NCBI GenBank assembly: GCA_001695595.3
Contig: MBPM02000057.1
Coordinates: 124,001 to 188,000 of the forward strand
Reading direction: 5' to 3'
DNA from: Plasmopara viticola
Lineage: Eukaryota > Oomycota > Peronosporomycetes > Peronosporales > Peronosporaceae
DNA length: 64,000 nt
Part shown: piece after piece, positions 47,993-58,590 of the stretch
Numbering within the stretch: position 1 is the first letter of the stretch
Layout: the number at the start of each line of letters is the position of its first letter
Notes under the pieces: model-generated
Seen by the model: the letters and a program-made list of their open reading frames with translations, nothing else
Told to the model about the DNA's origin: nothing
The model's database searches: none
Translations under genes and position numbers: made by a program

Positions 47993-50900
47993 TTAGACTT
48001 TGCCCACGTAGCGATGCGTGAGCTTGTAATTGCTATCTAGAGACTTCAGTAAGGATTTTCCGGTGGCATCCAACGCTCCAAAAAGCTGCTCCTTCTCATA
48101 CGGAGAACACACATCGAGCAATGCAAAGACCCCGGGCCGTAGCTTAAGCTGGTAACGCACTGGTAGCTTGTCACGAGTAACACTCAGCAGGAAGGCCATC
48201 AGAAGATACACGACATGTTTACGGAGCTGCACATCGCGCTCCTTCATGTACCCATATAGGCGTGCGAGATTTGAGCTCCAATCGGAGCAATACTTGGAAT
48301 ATTCCGAATGTGACGATGCTAGCACAAGCAATTGAAGGAGTGCATTGGTTGCTTGAACAAGATGGGAGACGTTATTGACTAATGAAAAGTGATGTCGCAC
48401 GATTCGCAAAAGGAGTGTGTACGAAAGCGTCCACAGTTCATGCAGTTCGTGCAGAGCGTAAGGATTAGTTCCAGCTTGCCAACATGATACCGCTGCTATG
48501 AGCGGCTGAAAGCCCGTGAAAATATGCTGAAGTTCCTGAGTCTTCCACGTAAAGAGCTCTGGCTTGCAAAATACTAGCACAAAGGACTTGAGGCTCCAAA
48601 TGCACAGCGTCTTAGCGTCCACACTAGAACCTGACGTGGTAGCTTCAAAGTGCAACGACTGAAGGGTGAAGTTCCGGAGCAAGGCCTCAACGATCGAATT
48701 CTTACGTGCATCCAACAACTGCCGACGCGACGCATTGATTCTCCGATTATAATTTAGCAGTAGGTACATGGCACGCAGAGCACTCAGCTTTCGTCGATGA
48801 TCATGTGCTGCAAGCTCTTGCACGATCGCCGACAACAGCAAACAAAATTCATCTCTGTTTGCATTGGCCACTAAGGCTTGCAAAGGCTGCTCCATCTTCA
48901 CTCCACCATGATTTTGCGATACAAGAGACAGCGATACTGCTATCAAACAGCCAAACGTCTTTAAAGGAGACACAAGCGCGCGAAAGGAAGAGTACTCTTC
49001 GCAAAAAAGTGCAAAAAATGACCAAGCCGCGGTGTGTAACTCAATCATATCTGTGGAGTCCCTACTTGTCACAATCAGCTTCATTGATGCTGACAAAGCC
49101 CTTTCAATGGTCTTCACATGCAATGGCAGTACTTGATTTTCATTTACTGTCAACGACTGGTGTTTAAGCGAACAATCTTTCTTGTGCAAGAAAGATTGGT
49201 ACTTGACGAGGGCGGTGAGCACTATAAAGGACAATGGGCTTTCCATCTCGCATAATCTTTCTTGATCCACAAGTTGCACAACTTCCTCCACAAACTTGAT
49301 CGTTTCCACAGAGATATCTGATACATTAGTACCTCGGTACGCAACAAGTGCTTCCACGACTATTGCAGCACGCTTCAGCTTCCTGGTCATCGCTGAAGGC
49401 TCTTCCGCTTCGAGACTAGTCCTCCAAATACTATTTAACAACTCAGCGATTTGCACATCCGCCCCCATGTCTGAATAGCATCCCAGCACCTCCGAAATTA
49501 AAGACACGCTTACAGCATCGTCCACCGCAAGCTGAGAGAAGATGTAGCGACATCCATGATGTAGCTGCTCTTTGAGCGCTGGGTGCGCCCGGTAAATCTC
49601 CTTGCCAATAACTTTGAAGTGCAGCTGAATCCAAGTTAACAAAGTCTGGCACAGTTCTGACTTGCTAGACAAAGAGTTGCACGTAGTCATTCTTATAGCC
49701 TTGTAAAACGACAATACAGCTATAAGCAACTTGCCGCAATCCTCAGGCTTGAGGTATCTCTCTGGTATTTTCAGCAGAAATTTAAAGAAATATAGAGGCT
49801 CCTTTATACTTGTCATTAAATCATTTTGTGCTTCGTCCACAAATTGTTGCACGAACGAAGTCAATGATGTGGGTGCAATTTTCTGTAAAGATGCAATCTC
49901 ATAGAACCCGGCATCGCAAATGATGTGCCTGGCAGACATGTCAAGCTCTTTGACTGAGGCTTCACTGATGTAAGTCTTGACGATGTTTCGAAAAAAGAAA
50001 TCACAGTCATTGTCGCCAGCGCTAGCCATTAGCTCCGGCAGGTGGAAGCTCACTGCTTCCCAGCATTTCCATCTACCAACGTATTCCACTACCAGTCGAG
50101 TCACTTTTTCTCGCCCATCGCGAGCAACCTGAGCATCACAACTTGCCACGTTTTTCGAGGCTTTCGATTGACGTAGCCAGAACACGCAAAGTTTGACGAT
50201 CCCAGTAGCACTTAACCCATCGCTCGTGCTAAAGCCGCTCGCTTCGACTTTGAATGCTTTAGCTTCGATACTTCTTCTCTTCGGCTTGGCGGTTGGGGAA
50301 TCGCTACTCAATAGCTTTGCCATTACTGTAAAAAAACGATCGCCTTGCAGCTTACAAAGCATACGTCCAAACGTTTGTTCGCGGACGGAAGCATCTACGA
50401 CATCATCAAACATCACTAGCTCTCCAAAGATACAAAAAAGCTCTCGCTGATATATAGTAACTGGGCTCGCAACGACATCAAGGTCCTCAACGAGCTTAGA
50501 AAACAGTTTCTGGTGACTGTCAGATACAAGGTGCGATAACGTCGAGCGAGTCTGCGGCACCACATGAAGTTCTTGTACAAACATCTGAAAGAGCAAGCGA
50601 GCCACAACCACACCGCGTGCATGTTGGCTATTGCCATCATCGTACGGAGCAAATGAGGCAATCTGCTTCACAAACAACTTCCACAGTACGTCCACTTGAC
50701 CTGGTGGCAGAGCTGCAAACGCTTTGCGTAGAGCAGAGTCGCAAGGGGCTTGTTTCAGTAACATGTACAAACCTTCGTGGGCTCGCTGAATGGAAAAGGT
50801 AGAATTTAAAAACATGTCGATAAGACGCATTGAGACAAATGCGCGAATCAGCTCCACTACTGCAGTAGTCACTGCCACAAAAAAGTATTTGCTACTGTTG

Positions 50901-52507
50901 GTTCCTTTGGCCAAAAGTAATCTGCTCGTTCGTAGTCCAAATAGCTCAAGAATCGATACAAGACAAGTGTTGACGAGATTCGGCGAACATCGAACAGCGT
51001 TGGACACAATTTCACATTCTTCGGAAGCTCGAGCAGCAAACGCGATGATCTCATCACAATGCTCAGCGTTTAGCACCTCTAGAAACGACAAAAGCACCTT
51101 TTCCATTGTGTGAAATTGCTTACGCTCTTCTGTATCTTCCGTCATGCGATACACATCACATTCACACAGTGCGCGGAACAAAGCATTGTATAACGTGACT
51201 AAAACCGGTAGAAAATCCTTCTTCCTTTTGTTGTTTTGGAAGGCTAAATACGCCACAGCACAAAGCTCCGACCAGAATTTAAAAGGGGAGTACGTTGTCG
51301 ACGTGGTGGCAATAACAATGGCTGCACGCTTCCGACTTGTCTTCAAGTCCGTTTTCGTATCCTCGATTTTTGAATCAGCGGCAGCACGAATACGATTGGA
51401 AAATCCACGTACAAGCATCTCGAAGAATCCTCCGACAGAAGCTTTTAACTCTTGCTGCACGTCTTTATCCAGTAGCAAATTCAATAGCTCGTCAAACATT
51501 TTCTTCTGGTACGAAAGCAATCCTGACGACGTCTTTGATCCACTCGTTGCCCGTCGCTTCTTTATCTCCTTCTCATCCTTCTCTTTCAACGCTTCGTCAT
51601 TCTTGTCCTTCTCCGTCTTCCAAATGGCACAATGGACCATTGCGCTTTCGTATTGGCAAATGTGCTCAGTGTCAAAAAGAGCGTCTTCCACAATTTGATC
51701 CAGCAAAAGTATCACCGCTTGCACACCGTCAATCTCCTGCTCCTGCAGTGTCACGAGAGCGTGACGATAGGTAACAAAATATTGCAATAAAGTCTTGGCA
51801 ACGGCTAGAAAAACTTTTTTCTTGTTCGTTTGCGTCTTCTGCAACTCTTGAAACACAAAGAGCACCGCATGCAATAATTCCACGTACAGCTGTTGCTGTT
51901 GCATCTTTTGTGCGCTTCTATCACTAGTCGGAAGATCTTGTAGAGCTTGGAGTAGCGCTCGTAGCGCTCGTTTAAAAAATTCCGCGTATACGTTCGTAGG
52001 CGGGCGATACATGTGGAAACTGGCCGTCACATTGCGCTTTGAAAGACCAAAAAGAAAGCAAAACACAGGTCTCACATCTTGAATCGTCTGCAAAGACTCT
52101 TCGTTCAGCTGAACGTTCTCTACCATATCAGCCAACGCCGAAAGCAGTAGATTGCACGAATTTAGTGTCAACGACGTCAAGTGTGCATCGCCTTGCATGG
52201 CAAAGACATTGATCGACAGCTGAAGAAGTCGCAGCGCCTGACGCGTCTGCTTGACTTCGTTTTGCTTGGTCCTTGTGAGTAGAAACACCGCAAACTGCAA
52301 CACTTCAGAGGCCATGCGCTGCCACGGCAAGTTAAACGCGCGTTCGGCACGTAAAAGCACGCTCTTAGGACCAAACTTTGCATCGATGTCAGGTTGCGTT
52401 AGTGCAAAGCCAGTCTGTAGCAATTCTGCATCGTTGCTATTGCCATGGCGCGTACGCTGCCACCGCAAGAGCGCCAAGATGGCATCCCACTGAAAGCTTT
52501 CGGTCAT
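47993..52507 (-). CDS. URB2: URB2/NPA2-type ribosome biogenesis factor
   Basis: A single exon of 1,504 residues is read from ATG 52507. The long alpha-helical body has no small motif. The C-terminal 230 residues carry the Urb2 domain: a helical stretch with HVVYLLMAFLLS, KLPVRYQLKLRPGVFALLD and EKEQLFGALDATGKSLLKSL, matching the family ending. URB2 acts in the nucleolus with URB1 in early 60S pre-ribosome assembly and 27S pre-rRNA processing. A charged, low-complexity patch (KDKNDEALKEKDEKEIKKRR, near residue 305) could be a nuclear signal. The long frame has no break. It is convergent with the WW membrane gene (70 bp) and divergent from the kinesin (125 bp). Confidence 0.9.
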   Translation of the reverse strand: MTESFQWDAILALLRWQRTRHGNSNDAELLQTGFALTQPDIDAKFGPKSVLLRAERAFNLPWQRMASEVLQFAVFLLTRTKQNEVKQTRQALRLLQLSINVFAMQGDAHLTSLTLNSCNLLLSALADMVENVQLNEESLQTIQDVRPVFCFLFGLSKRNVTASFHMYRPPTNVYAEFFKRALRALLQALQDLPTSDRSAQKMQQQQLYVELLHAVLFVFQELQKTQTNKKKVFLAVAKTLLQYFVTYRHALVTLQEQEIDGVQAVILLLDQIVEDALFDTEHICQYESAMVHCAIWKTEKDKNDEALKEKDEKEIKKRRATSGSKTSSGLLSYQKKMFDELLNLLLDKDVQQELKASVGGFFEMLVRGFSNRIRAAADSKIEDTKTDLKTSRKRAAIVIATTSTTYSPFKFWSELCAVAYLAFQNNKRKKDFLPVLVTLYNALFRALCECDVYRMTEDTEERKQFHTMEKVLLSFLEVLNAEHCDEIIAFAARASEECEIVSNAVRCSPNLVNTCLVSILELFGLRTSRLLLAKGTNSSKYFFVAVTTAVVELIRAFVSMRLIDMFLNSTFSIQRAHEGLYMLLKQAPCDSALRKAFAALPPGQVDVLWKLFVKQIASFAPYDDGNSQHARGVVVARLLFQMFVQELHVVPQTRSTLSHLVSDSHQKLFSKLVEDLDVVASPVTIYQRELFCIFGELVMFDDVVDASVREQTFGRMLCKLQGDRFFTVMAKLLSSDSPTAKPKRRSIEAKAFKVEASGFSTSDGLSATGIVKLCVFWLRQSKASKNVASCDAQVARDGREKVTRLVVEYVGRWKCWEAVSFHLPELMASAGDNDCDFFFRNIVKTYISEASVKELDMSARHIICDAGFYEIASLQKIAPTSLTSFVQQFVDEAQNDLMTSIKEPLYFFKFLLKIPERYLKPEDCGKLLIAVLSFYKAIRMTTCNSLSSKSELCQTLLTWIQLHFKVIGKEIYRAHPALKEQLHHGCRYIFSQLAVDDAVSVSLISEVLGCYSDMGADVQIAELLNSIWRTSLEAEEPSAMTRKLKRAAIVVEALVAYRGTNVSDISVETIKFVEEVVQLVDQERLCEMESPLSFIVLTALVKYQSFLHKKDCSLKHQSLTVNENQVLPLHVKTIERALSASMKLIVTSRDSTDMIELHTAAWSFFALFCEEYSSFRALVSPLKTFGCLIAVSLSLVSQNHGGVKMEQPLQALVANANRDEFCLLLSAIVQELAAHDHRRKLSALRAMYLLLNYNRRINASRRQLLDARKNSIVEALLRNFTLQSLHFEATTSGSSVDAKTLCIWSLKSFVLVFCKPELFTWKTQELQHIFTGFQPLIAAVSCWQAGTNPYALHELHELWTLSYTLLLRIVRHHFSLVNNVSHLVQATNALLQLLVLASSHSEYSKYCSDWSSNLARLYGYMKERDVQLRKHVVYLLMAFLLSVTRDKLPVRYQLKLRPGVFALLDVCSPYEKEQLFGALDATGKSLLKSLDSNYKLTHRYVGKV

Positions 52508-52632
52508 AATTCGGAACTGGTGGACACGCTACTCGATATGTGGACTACAAAAAGCGACATCTAAATCAAGAGCAGGTGCTAAAACAGCACCGTTTTCGAT
52601 CAAGGTCGAGCAAACAGGTGAGCTTGAAAGGA

Positions 52633-54958
52633 ATGACGATGGTCAGCACGACTTCCTTGCTGGAGACGGCGACTACGTTACCCTTAGAGACAAATAGTGA
52701 GGCTACACAAGCTCCAGCCCTTCGACGAGGTGAAATTGCTGAAAAAATCCAAGTGTTTGTACGCATTCGTCCATTGATTGAGCGTGAGACTGCTCAAATA
52801 CGATGTGCTGAATCTTACTCCATCCGTGCAACTGACCACCAGGTTTGTTTTGAATGTGCCGCTTGTCAAGATAGCAATTAGGAATCTTTTGTTGTCTACA
52901 CTCTTGTAGAACATCGAAGTACGTACGTCCGAATCTACCATCAAGTGCGCGTACGATGCCGTCTTTGACCACACTTTTACTCAAGAACAAGTGTATGCTC
53001 GAGTCCACGAATGCACGGAATCGTTTCTGCAAGGATTTAACTCGACACTTTTCGCTTACGGACAAACTGGAAGTGGCAAATCGTTTACAATGTTTGGCGC
53101 TGAGATGGATGCAACACGGTGTAGACCAGGACTTCAAAACAGCCAAGCTGGGATCATTCCGCGTGCGATCCAGTCACTTTTTGCAGCTACTGTGCGAATG
53201 GAGGCAGACGTGCAGGCAGCCGTGTTCTGTTCGTTTGCACAAGTTTACAATGAGCAAATCTTTGATCTGTTGCGGGACACGCAAATGAATACACCATTAG
53301 AGATTCGTGAAGACCGCAAAAATGGGATTTATGTGGAAGGACTGTCTGAGTACGCGGTGCGAAGCATAAGTGACTGTCTGCAGCTGTTACAACGCGGGGA
53401 GCAGAATCGTGCTGTGCGCTCTACTTACATGAATCAGGTGAGTAGTCGGAGTCACAGCGTTTTTCAGCTACTTCTTGAACAGAGACGAAAGGATGGAACA
53501 GTTTTAAAGTCCAAGTTTAATCTTGTTGATCTTGCTGGGTCCGAGAAGTGGAATTATAGCACTGAAATGCAAGAAAACCACATCTCAGAGATGACAAACA
53601 TCAATTTAAGTCTACACGTTCTTGGACGATGTGTTGCCTCGCTGTCAAGCAAATCTACGGGAAGCGCTCCTCATGTACCGTTTCGTGACTCAAAGCTAAC
53701 TAGACTACTTCAAGACAGTTTGGGGGGCAATACGAAAACCAAGATCATAGCCACTCTGTCTCCATCGCTGGATTGTGTGGACGAATCAATTTCCACGCTT
53801 AAATTTGCAGATCAGGCGAAGAAAGTTATGGTTACGGTTCGTACAAATGAGCAGCAAGAGATTGATCCAGCTTACGTGGAAAAACTCCAGGAAGAGCTAG
53901 AGCGTTTGCGAGAAATCGTCCGACTCCTTCGAGTCCCTAGCGATACTAATGAAGGCGATCGTGAGGATGCAATCGTAAGTGGCAACAATAATAGAGACCA
54001 CGAAGACAATGAAAGCGCTAGTTTAAAAGCTAGAATTGTTCGATTGGCTTTCGAAAATACCGAACTTAAGCAACAGAACGAGAAACAACAAAAGGAAATT
54101 GATAAGCTCCGACTGCAGCATTTACCCCAAGGACATATTGTACCCTTAAAAGAGCCTGTCGATTCGCAAATATTACAGACAAAGCAGGTAGTGTAAACGT
54201 TTCCTCAGCTTGCTTGAAAGACATTTCTGATATTAATTCTCTGCAGCATTTGGAGAGTACCCTTTGTCAGCTGAAAGATGCTTCGGATCGCTTTTTTCGC
54301 TTTGAAATTGAGGAAGAAGAATTAAAAAAGATACATACCAGACTTTTTCAAACAGTCCAGGCCATGTCTAGTAATCCGCCAATCAAGATCTCTCTCTCGC
54401 CGCGGATAGCCAGTGATAGAGCACCTAGCGGTGGTGATAGCTTGACACCTCGTCCTCGTACGTCAAGCAATCTCAAGAGTACTACTTGCTTTTCATTCAT
54501 TTAATCGTTAATTTGCAGCTGTAAAGCTTCGATCATTTCGGTCGTTCACACCCCCTGGACTTCCGTTCGCCAAGGCAGCATCCACTATGGACTTGAATTA
54601 TCGCGTTCGAGGCCGCTCGTCTAGCATAGACGGCAATAATGATGGGGGAGGGTGGAAAAATGACATGCAGGCCTCATCCGCTTTGACTGTCGAAAAAAAA
54701 CTTGAAGCATCAAGAAAAGCGATTGAGAAACAAACAAAACTACAAAATTGGCTCATTGAAAAGGAACGAAGAGAAGTTCTCAAACTTCAGCAAGAACGGC
54801 AGTTTTACGACGAGCTGCGCCGAGACGCTGAGAAGAAGGACGCCAAATTTTTTAAAAGAGCAGCAGAGACGAAGAAAAAGTTGTTTTTCGCTTCATCTTC
54901 GATAAATTTGAATGCGTTAGATACCACAAGCATCAAAGCAGCCACACCTAAAACATGA
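52633..54958 (+). CDS. Kinesin-like motor protein
   Basis: Four exons are read: 52633-52842, 52910-54187, 54247-54457 and 54519-54958, giving 712 residues. All three introns follow GT-AG and the frames join. The motor domain begins with KIQVFVRIRPL and includes the P-loop GQTGSGKSFTM, NQVSSRSHSVF (switch I), VDLAGSEKWN (switch II) and HVPFRDSKLTRLLQDSLGG. Its end is FADQAKKVM, so this is an N-terminal motor. A coiled-coil stretch follows (QEELERLREIVRLLR, KQQNEKQQKEIDKLRLQH). The C-terminal part is basic with further helices. The DLAGSEKWN-type switch II suggests an orphan or protist-specific class, but I cannot assign a family with confidence. Role in microtubule transport or in flagella is inferred. 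Confidence 0.88.
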
Positions 54959-55047
54959 AAAGATGAATTTGTATTTATTCGCTCTACGTTTATCAACACG
55001 ATTAAGGTATCAGTAGTTCAACCCCGCCGATGCTGGTCGAACAAACC

Positions 55048-56394
55048 CTAATGAATCCCGAGCGCCACATTCTTGTATGTCTTCCCCATGTAGCTCACAA
55101 TTGCAATCGTTTTCTGCGGACGCCCGATAGAATCCTTTGTGATCTTGGTTTTGCCATTAGGACCCGGAGCGCTCTCAAAGGCCAATGCTGCGTGGGCATT
55201 CGTCGAAAAAGTCACATTGCACGAGCCGCGGTTTTGATCTGGCAGCCATGCAATCTTCTCTACGACCGTTGGAACAATACTGGTATTTTCCAAAAACCAC
55301 TTTTCAATGTCTTTGCAAGATAAGCCCTTTGGAATTCGATGAACGCGCAAGCGACAAGATCGCGCAATCATCGCTTTATATTGAGTCGTCTCGCGAACGT
55401 TGGTTGCAGTAGTGTCGATGTGGGACGCACCGTTTGCTGATATCTCAGCTGTATCTGCTATTTGTCCAGGTTGGTAAGCCGTCGCAACAAGCATAGCAGG
55501 ACCCGTGTAGTCCTTCATCACCAATTTCTTTTTAGAGTGAGGCTCCTTGGCACGAGGTCCGTGCAGCTCCAATGATGACGGAATGATCCTTCCAGTTTCA
55601 TGTCGAGCCGCATACTTTGCAGCTAGCATCGAAGCCTGCGCATCGACGGTACTGTCGTGGCCCTGGGGCATGTCAAAGCCAAGTAAGAATTTGGTGAGGT
55701 CCTTTAGTCCGGGCGTTGCACAACCCGGATTTCCTTCTTTACGCTGAAAAATAAGAGCTGTATCGATCACGCGTCGGTGTTTAATGCGCATACTGGCAAG
55801 ATCGCCATATACTGAGTGGCCAACCACGATAGTATCCTTGTTCACGTACTTGAGCATTTTCTTTTGTGCTTGTTTCATAGTGATCTTGCATTCAGCGATC
55901 TGCCTGGGTGTGATACCGTGTATGTCTGTTTTAGTGTCCACGAGGTGGTAGCCAGGCTCGGGCTGGTGTACCAGGAAGTCCGAGAGAATATTTTGGAGCA
56001 TATTTTCGCCATCGATGGCTGAGACACGACACAGGGCGCTGGAGAAGCGCTCCTTCGATCCCTTCAATCGCGTGACACACATTTCGCAATCAATGGCCAC
56101 GATCTTATAGTGGGTCTTTTTCTTTTTACTGCTGGTACTGACCCACCCGAGCTCATTTTTAGGAAAGCAGAAAAGTCGCTCGAACTGCTGATGCTGCCGC
56201 GTTAATTGCACTAAATGCTCCCATTCAGCGTCCGTCACTTTGTAGCCCACAGCTCCGTCGGGCGCTAACAATTTATTAATCACATCCATTGCCGTGATCG
56301 TCGCTTCATGCACACGCTGTTTCTTGCTGATGGCATCATCTCGCGCAAGTTGCAGCTTGCGCTTGCGGACACCGGCCATCACGCTCTTGGCCAT
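55048..56394 (-). CDS. REXO5/REX1-like DEDDh exonuclease with RRM-like C terminus
   Basis: One frame of 448 codons starts at ATG 56394. Residues 110-265 hold the RNase T/DEDDh exonuclease: VAIDCEMC (Exo I, DxE), then TDIHGITPRQI, HSVYGDLASM (Exo II) and a PQGHDSTVDAQASM block (Exo III with the DEDDh His-Asp). These residues are conserved. The last 110 residues have an RRM-like order, from LRVHRIPKGLSCKDIEKWF to CNVTFSTNAHAALAF, so it resembles REXO5, which pairs a DEDDh exonuclease with RRMs. REX1 and REXO5 trim the 3' ends of nuclear RNAs such as 5S rRNA, tRNA and snoRNA. The N terminus is basic. It is divergent from the Ap4A phosphorylase and convergent with the kinesin. Confidence 0.88.
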   Translation of the reverse strand: MAKSVMAGVRKRKLQLARDDAISKKQRVHEATITAMDVINKLLAPDGAVGYKVTDAEWEHLVQLTRQHQQFERLFCFPKNELGWVSTSSKKKKTHYKIVAIDCEMCVTRLKGSKERFSSALCRVSAIDGENMLQNILSDFLVHQPEPGYHLVDTKTDIHGITPRQIAECKITMKQAQKKMLKYVNKDTIVVGHSVYGDLASMRIKHRRVIDTALIFQRKEGNPGCATPGLKDLTKFLLGFDMPQGHDSTVDAQASMLAAKYAARHETGRIIPSSLELHGPRAKEPHSKKKLVMKDYTGPAMLVATAYQPGQIADTAEISANGASHIDTTATNVRETTQYKAMIARSCRLRVHRIPKGLSCKDIEKWFLENTSIVPTVVEKIAWLPDQNRGSCNVTFSTNAHAALAFESAPGPNGKTKITKDSIGRPQKTIAIVSYMGKTYKNVALGIH

Positions 56395-56503
56395 AGCTTA
56401 ATGACCAGTCAATATGGTTAAATTGAGTATTGTGCCAATTTTCGCATTCGAGTACAATGCCGGCACAATTATATATTTACAAAATAATTCAGACTTTCAC
56501 AAG

Positions 56504-57609
56504 ATGATGCGCAAAACCATGTTAGTCGTGATGGAGCGCGCGACACAGGCCCAAGCGCTCAAGAAGATAACAGCTAGCTACGAGCTGCTGCCACCAACAA
56601 ATTACAATATTCGGTATATTTTGTGGACAGCAAACAGTGCACACAGCAAGCCCAAGTTAGCGAACGCCGAACCCCAAGCCTTCCGAGATCCCTTCGCAAA
56701 GGAGAATATCGAACATGAATTGTTTGTGACGCAGCTGCACAGCACGCATAACTTGTTGTTTAACAAGTTTAACGTTGTTGACGAGCACATGGTCTTGTCC
56801 ACTATTGAGTTTGCCCTACAAGAGGAACCTCTCGATGTCGCCGATTTTCGCGCCATGTGGACGGCTATGCAGGGCCTCGATGCCTTTGCCTTTTTCAACT
56901 GCGGTTCCGAGAGCGGTGCTAGGTTCTGAATATGCAAATATTGGGTCAAGCGCTTTTTCGAATTGACTTTTATTGATCTTGATCGTGTTGCTGACCATAG
57001 TCAACCACACAAACACATGCAGCTCATGACGTATCCATCTTTGAAAGCGATCACGGGGCTTGATATGGTAACAATGATGCTAACAGTTTATCTACCTAAA
57101 GTACTTTATGCTGACACCACACCTCTAACACTATTGTATCTTAGCCACCGCTGCTGCACTTTATCGACCAAAAGCTATGCGAGTGCCCGACCACTAGAAT
57201 TGTACAGCTGCCAGAACTCCCATTTTGTCACTTTCTTCACCGCGTTGATCTCGCTGCCGACGTCGACGGCGAAAAGGCTGCCGAACGCATCGTTGCTATC
57301 TACAACAAGATCCTTGAGCAGTTAAAACACGTGAATCCAGCAGCTACCTCGTCAAAGCCGTCATCGATGCCCGTCGCCTACAACCTGCTACTGACATCGT
57401 CGTTTCTCTTCGTGATTCCGAGAAAAGTGCCGAGTTACAATGGCGTCGAAGTAAATTCGATAGGCTTCATTGGGTCCTTCTTCGTTCACAACAATGAGCA
57501 ACGCGTATCCTTCAAGACGCACGGTGGACCGATGGAGTTGTTGCGCCATGTTACGTTTCCGCCTACACCGGTTGCCACGAAGCATTTTGATACAATTCCA
57601 TCAAGCTGA
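56504..57609 (+). CDS. Ap4A phosphorylase (ATP adenylyltransferase, HIT-like)
   Basis: Three exons, 56504-56922, 57001-57067 and 57145-57609, give 316 residues, close to yeast Apa1/Apa2 (321 and 325). The first holds a block matching DPF...L-x-H-x-LL-NKFNVVD-x-H, here LHSTHNLLFNKFNVVDEHMV. The active-site loop is completed by the first splice: GA-S-QPHKHMQL, with the HxHxQ-type catalytic His. The second exon is only 67 bp. The third ends with VAYNLLLTSSFLFVIPR and VNSIGFIGSFFV, as in Apa proteins. The enzyme splits Ap4A with phosphate to ADP and ATP in the cytosol. A start at 56414 would add 30 residues of AT-rich, non-family-like sequence, so I prefer the second ATG. Confidence 0.92.
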
Positions 57610-57822
57610 GTTTTGAAAATGGCTTTTGTGGTATTTAAATAAAAAGCTACAAATTGTTATTGCAGGGCCCTATGCATACACCTCCTATCGATACCGAATA
57701 AATAATACTATCGAGAAACGCCAAGTGACTCTCCTCTGTAGCTCTGCAGGTGGCAAATCGCTTCGTTCGTAATTCGTAACCCAGAAACCACCAATTGGAT
57801 TAGATAAAAAGGACGCAAACGC

Positions 57823-58590
57823 TTAAACATCGATCCCCGAGCCAAAAGTCCCAAGAGTGTGCGCCTTCCAGCCATCCAGGCACAGATGCCGGTTCTTGGA
57901 TCGTAACAGCAACTCCATTTGCTGAGAAAACGACTCCTCGACTTCCAGAAAAGACATGACGTCCTGTAAAAACCGACACTCGGGATGCCATGAACCAGGC
58001 TGCATGCGATGCAAGATCGCAAAAATAATATGGAGAAAATTGTCCACCTCGGCCTGACGCTTAGTGAGGTCAGCTTCATTTTCGCTCAGACTAAGAAACG
58101 GCATCCGCGTGAATTTGAGTCGGTCGAGAAAACTGCGCGTAACGTCAAAGGGACATCCATTGCCGCCTTCGCATCGACACTTGCCACGACGTCCCAAGAG
58201 TAGCAATTTTGGGTCATTATAGCTGCCAACGCGGGCGAGAAGCGACTTGCGGAAGCGGCGGAAATCGTCAAAGGAGCGCGCCACAAGTTGACAAGACTCG
58301 CGCACGTCCGAAAAGGCGCGACGTCCGGGAATCAGCGTCTCTACAGACACGACGAAACTTAAATTCTTGCGTGGACCTTCGAAATGTGAGACCGATGCCG
58401 ACATTTTTTTTAGGATCTGAACGTCGACCTTATTGTCTCCACAAGGGGCGCGCTCGATAGTGGCGTGTGGTGTGCGGTGGTGATGCAGCTCACCGTCATT
58501 GGCGACTGTGGAACGGCGCGTGACGGACTGTGGCGACAGCGACGGCTGCAGTGTCGAGACGAGCATGGTTGAGTGGCTTTGCGAGTTCAT
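57823..58590 (-). CDS. PX-domain protein
   Basis: One frame of 255 codons starts at ATG 58590; an earlier reading to 58629 depends on TTG. After a Ser/Thr/His-rich lead, the PX domain spans about residues 75-215: FVVSVETLIPG, ARSFDDFRRFRKSLL (containing the phosphoinositide Arg), then a Cys-rich insert and SFLDRLKFTRMPFL. Cys-rich insertions (GKCRCEGGNGC) are a distinctive part between the basic and the PxxP-like region. PX domains bind PI3P on endosomal membranes. No BAR or other domain follows, so it is a small PX protein, probably an endosomal adaptor. It is convergent with the Ap4A phosphorylase. Confidence 0.85.
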   Translation of the reverse strand: MNSQSHSTMLVSTLQPSLSPQSVTRRSTVANDGELHHHRTPHATIERAPCGDNKVDVQILKKMSASVSHFEGPRKNLSFVVSVETLIPGRRAFSDVRESCQLVARSFDDFRRFRKSLLARVGSYNDPKLLLLGRRGKCRCEGGNGCPFDVTRSFLDRLKFTRMPFLSLSENEADLTKRQAEVDNFLHIIFAILHRMQPGSWHPECRFLQDVMSFLEVEESFSQQMELLLRSKNRHLCLDGWKAHTLGTFGSGIDV

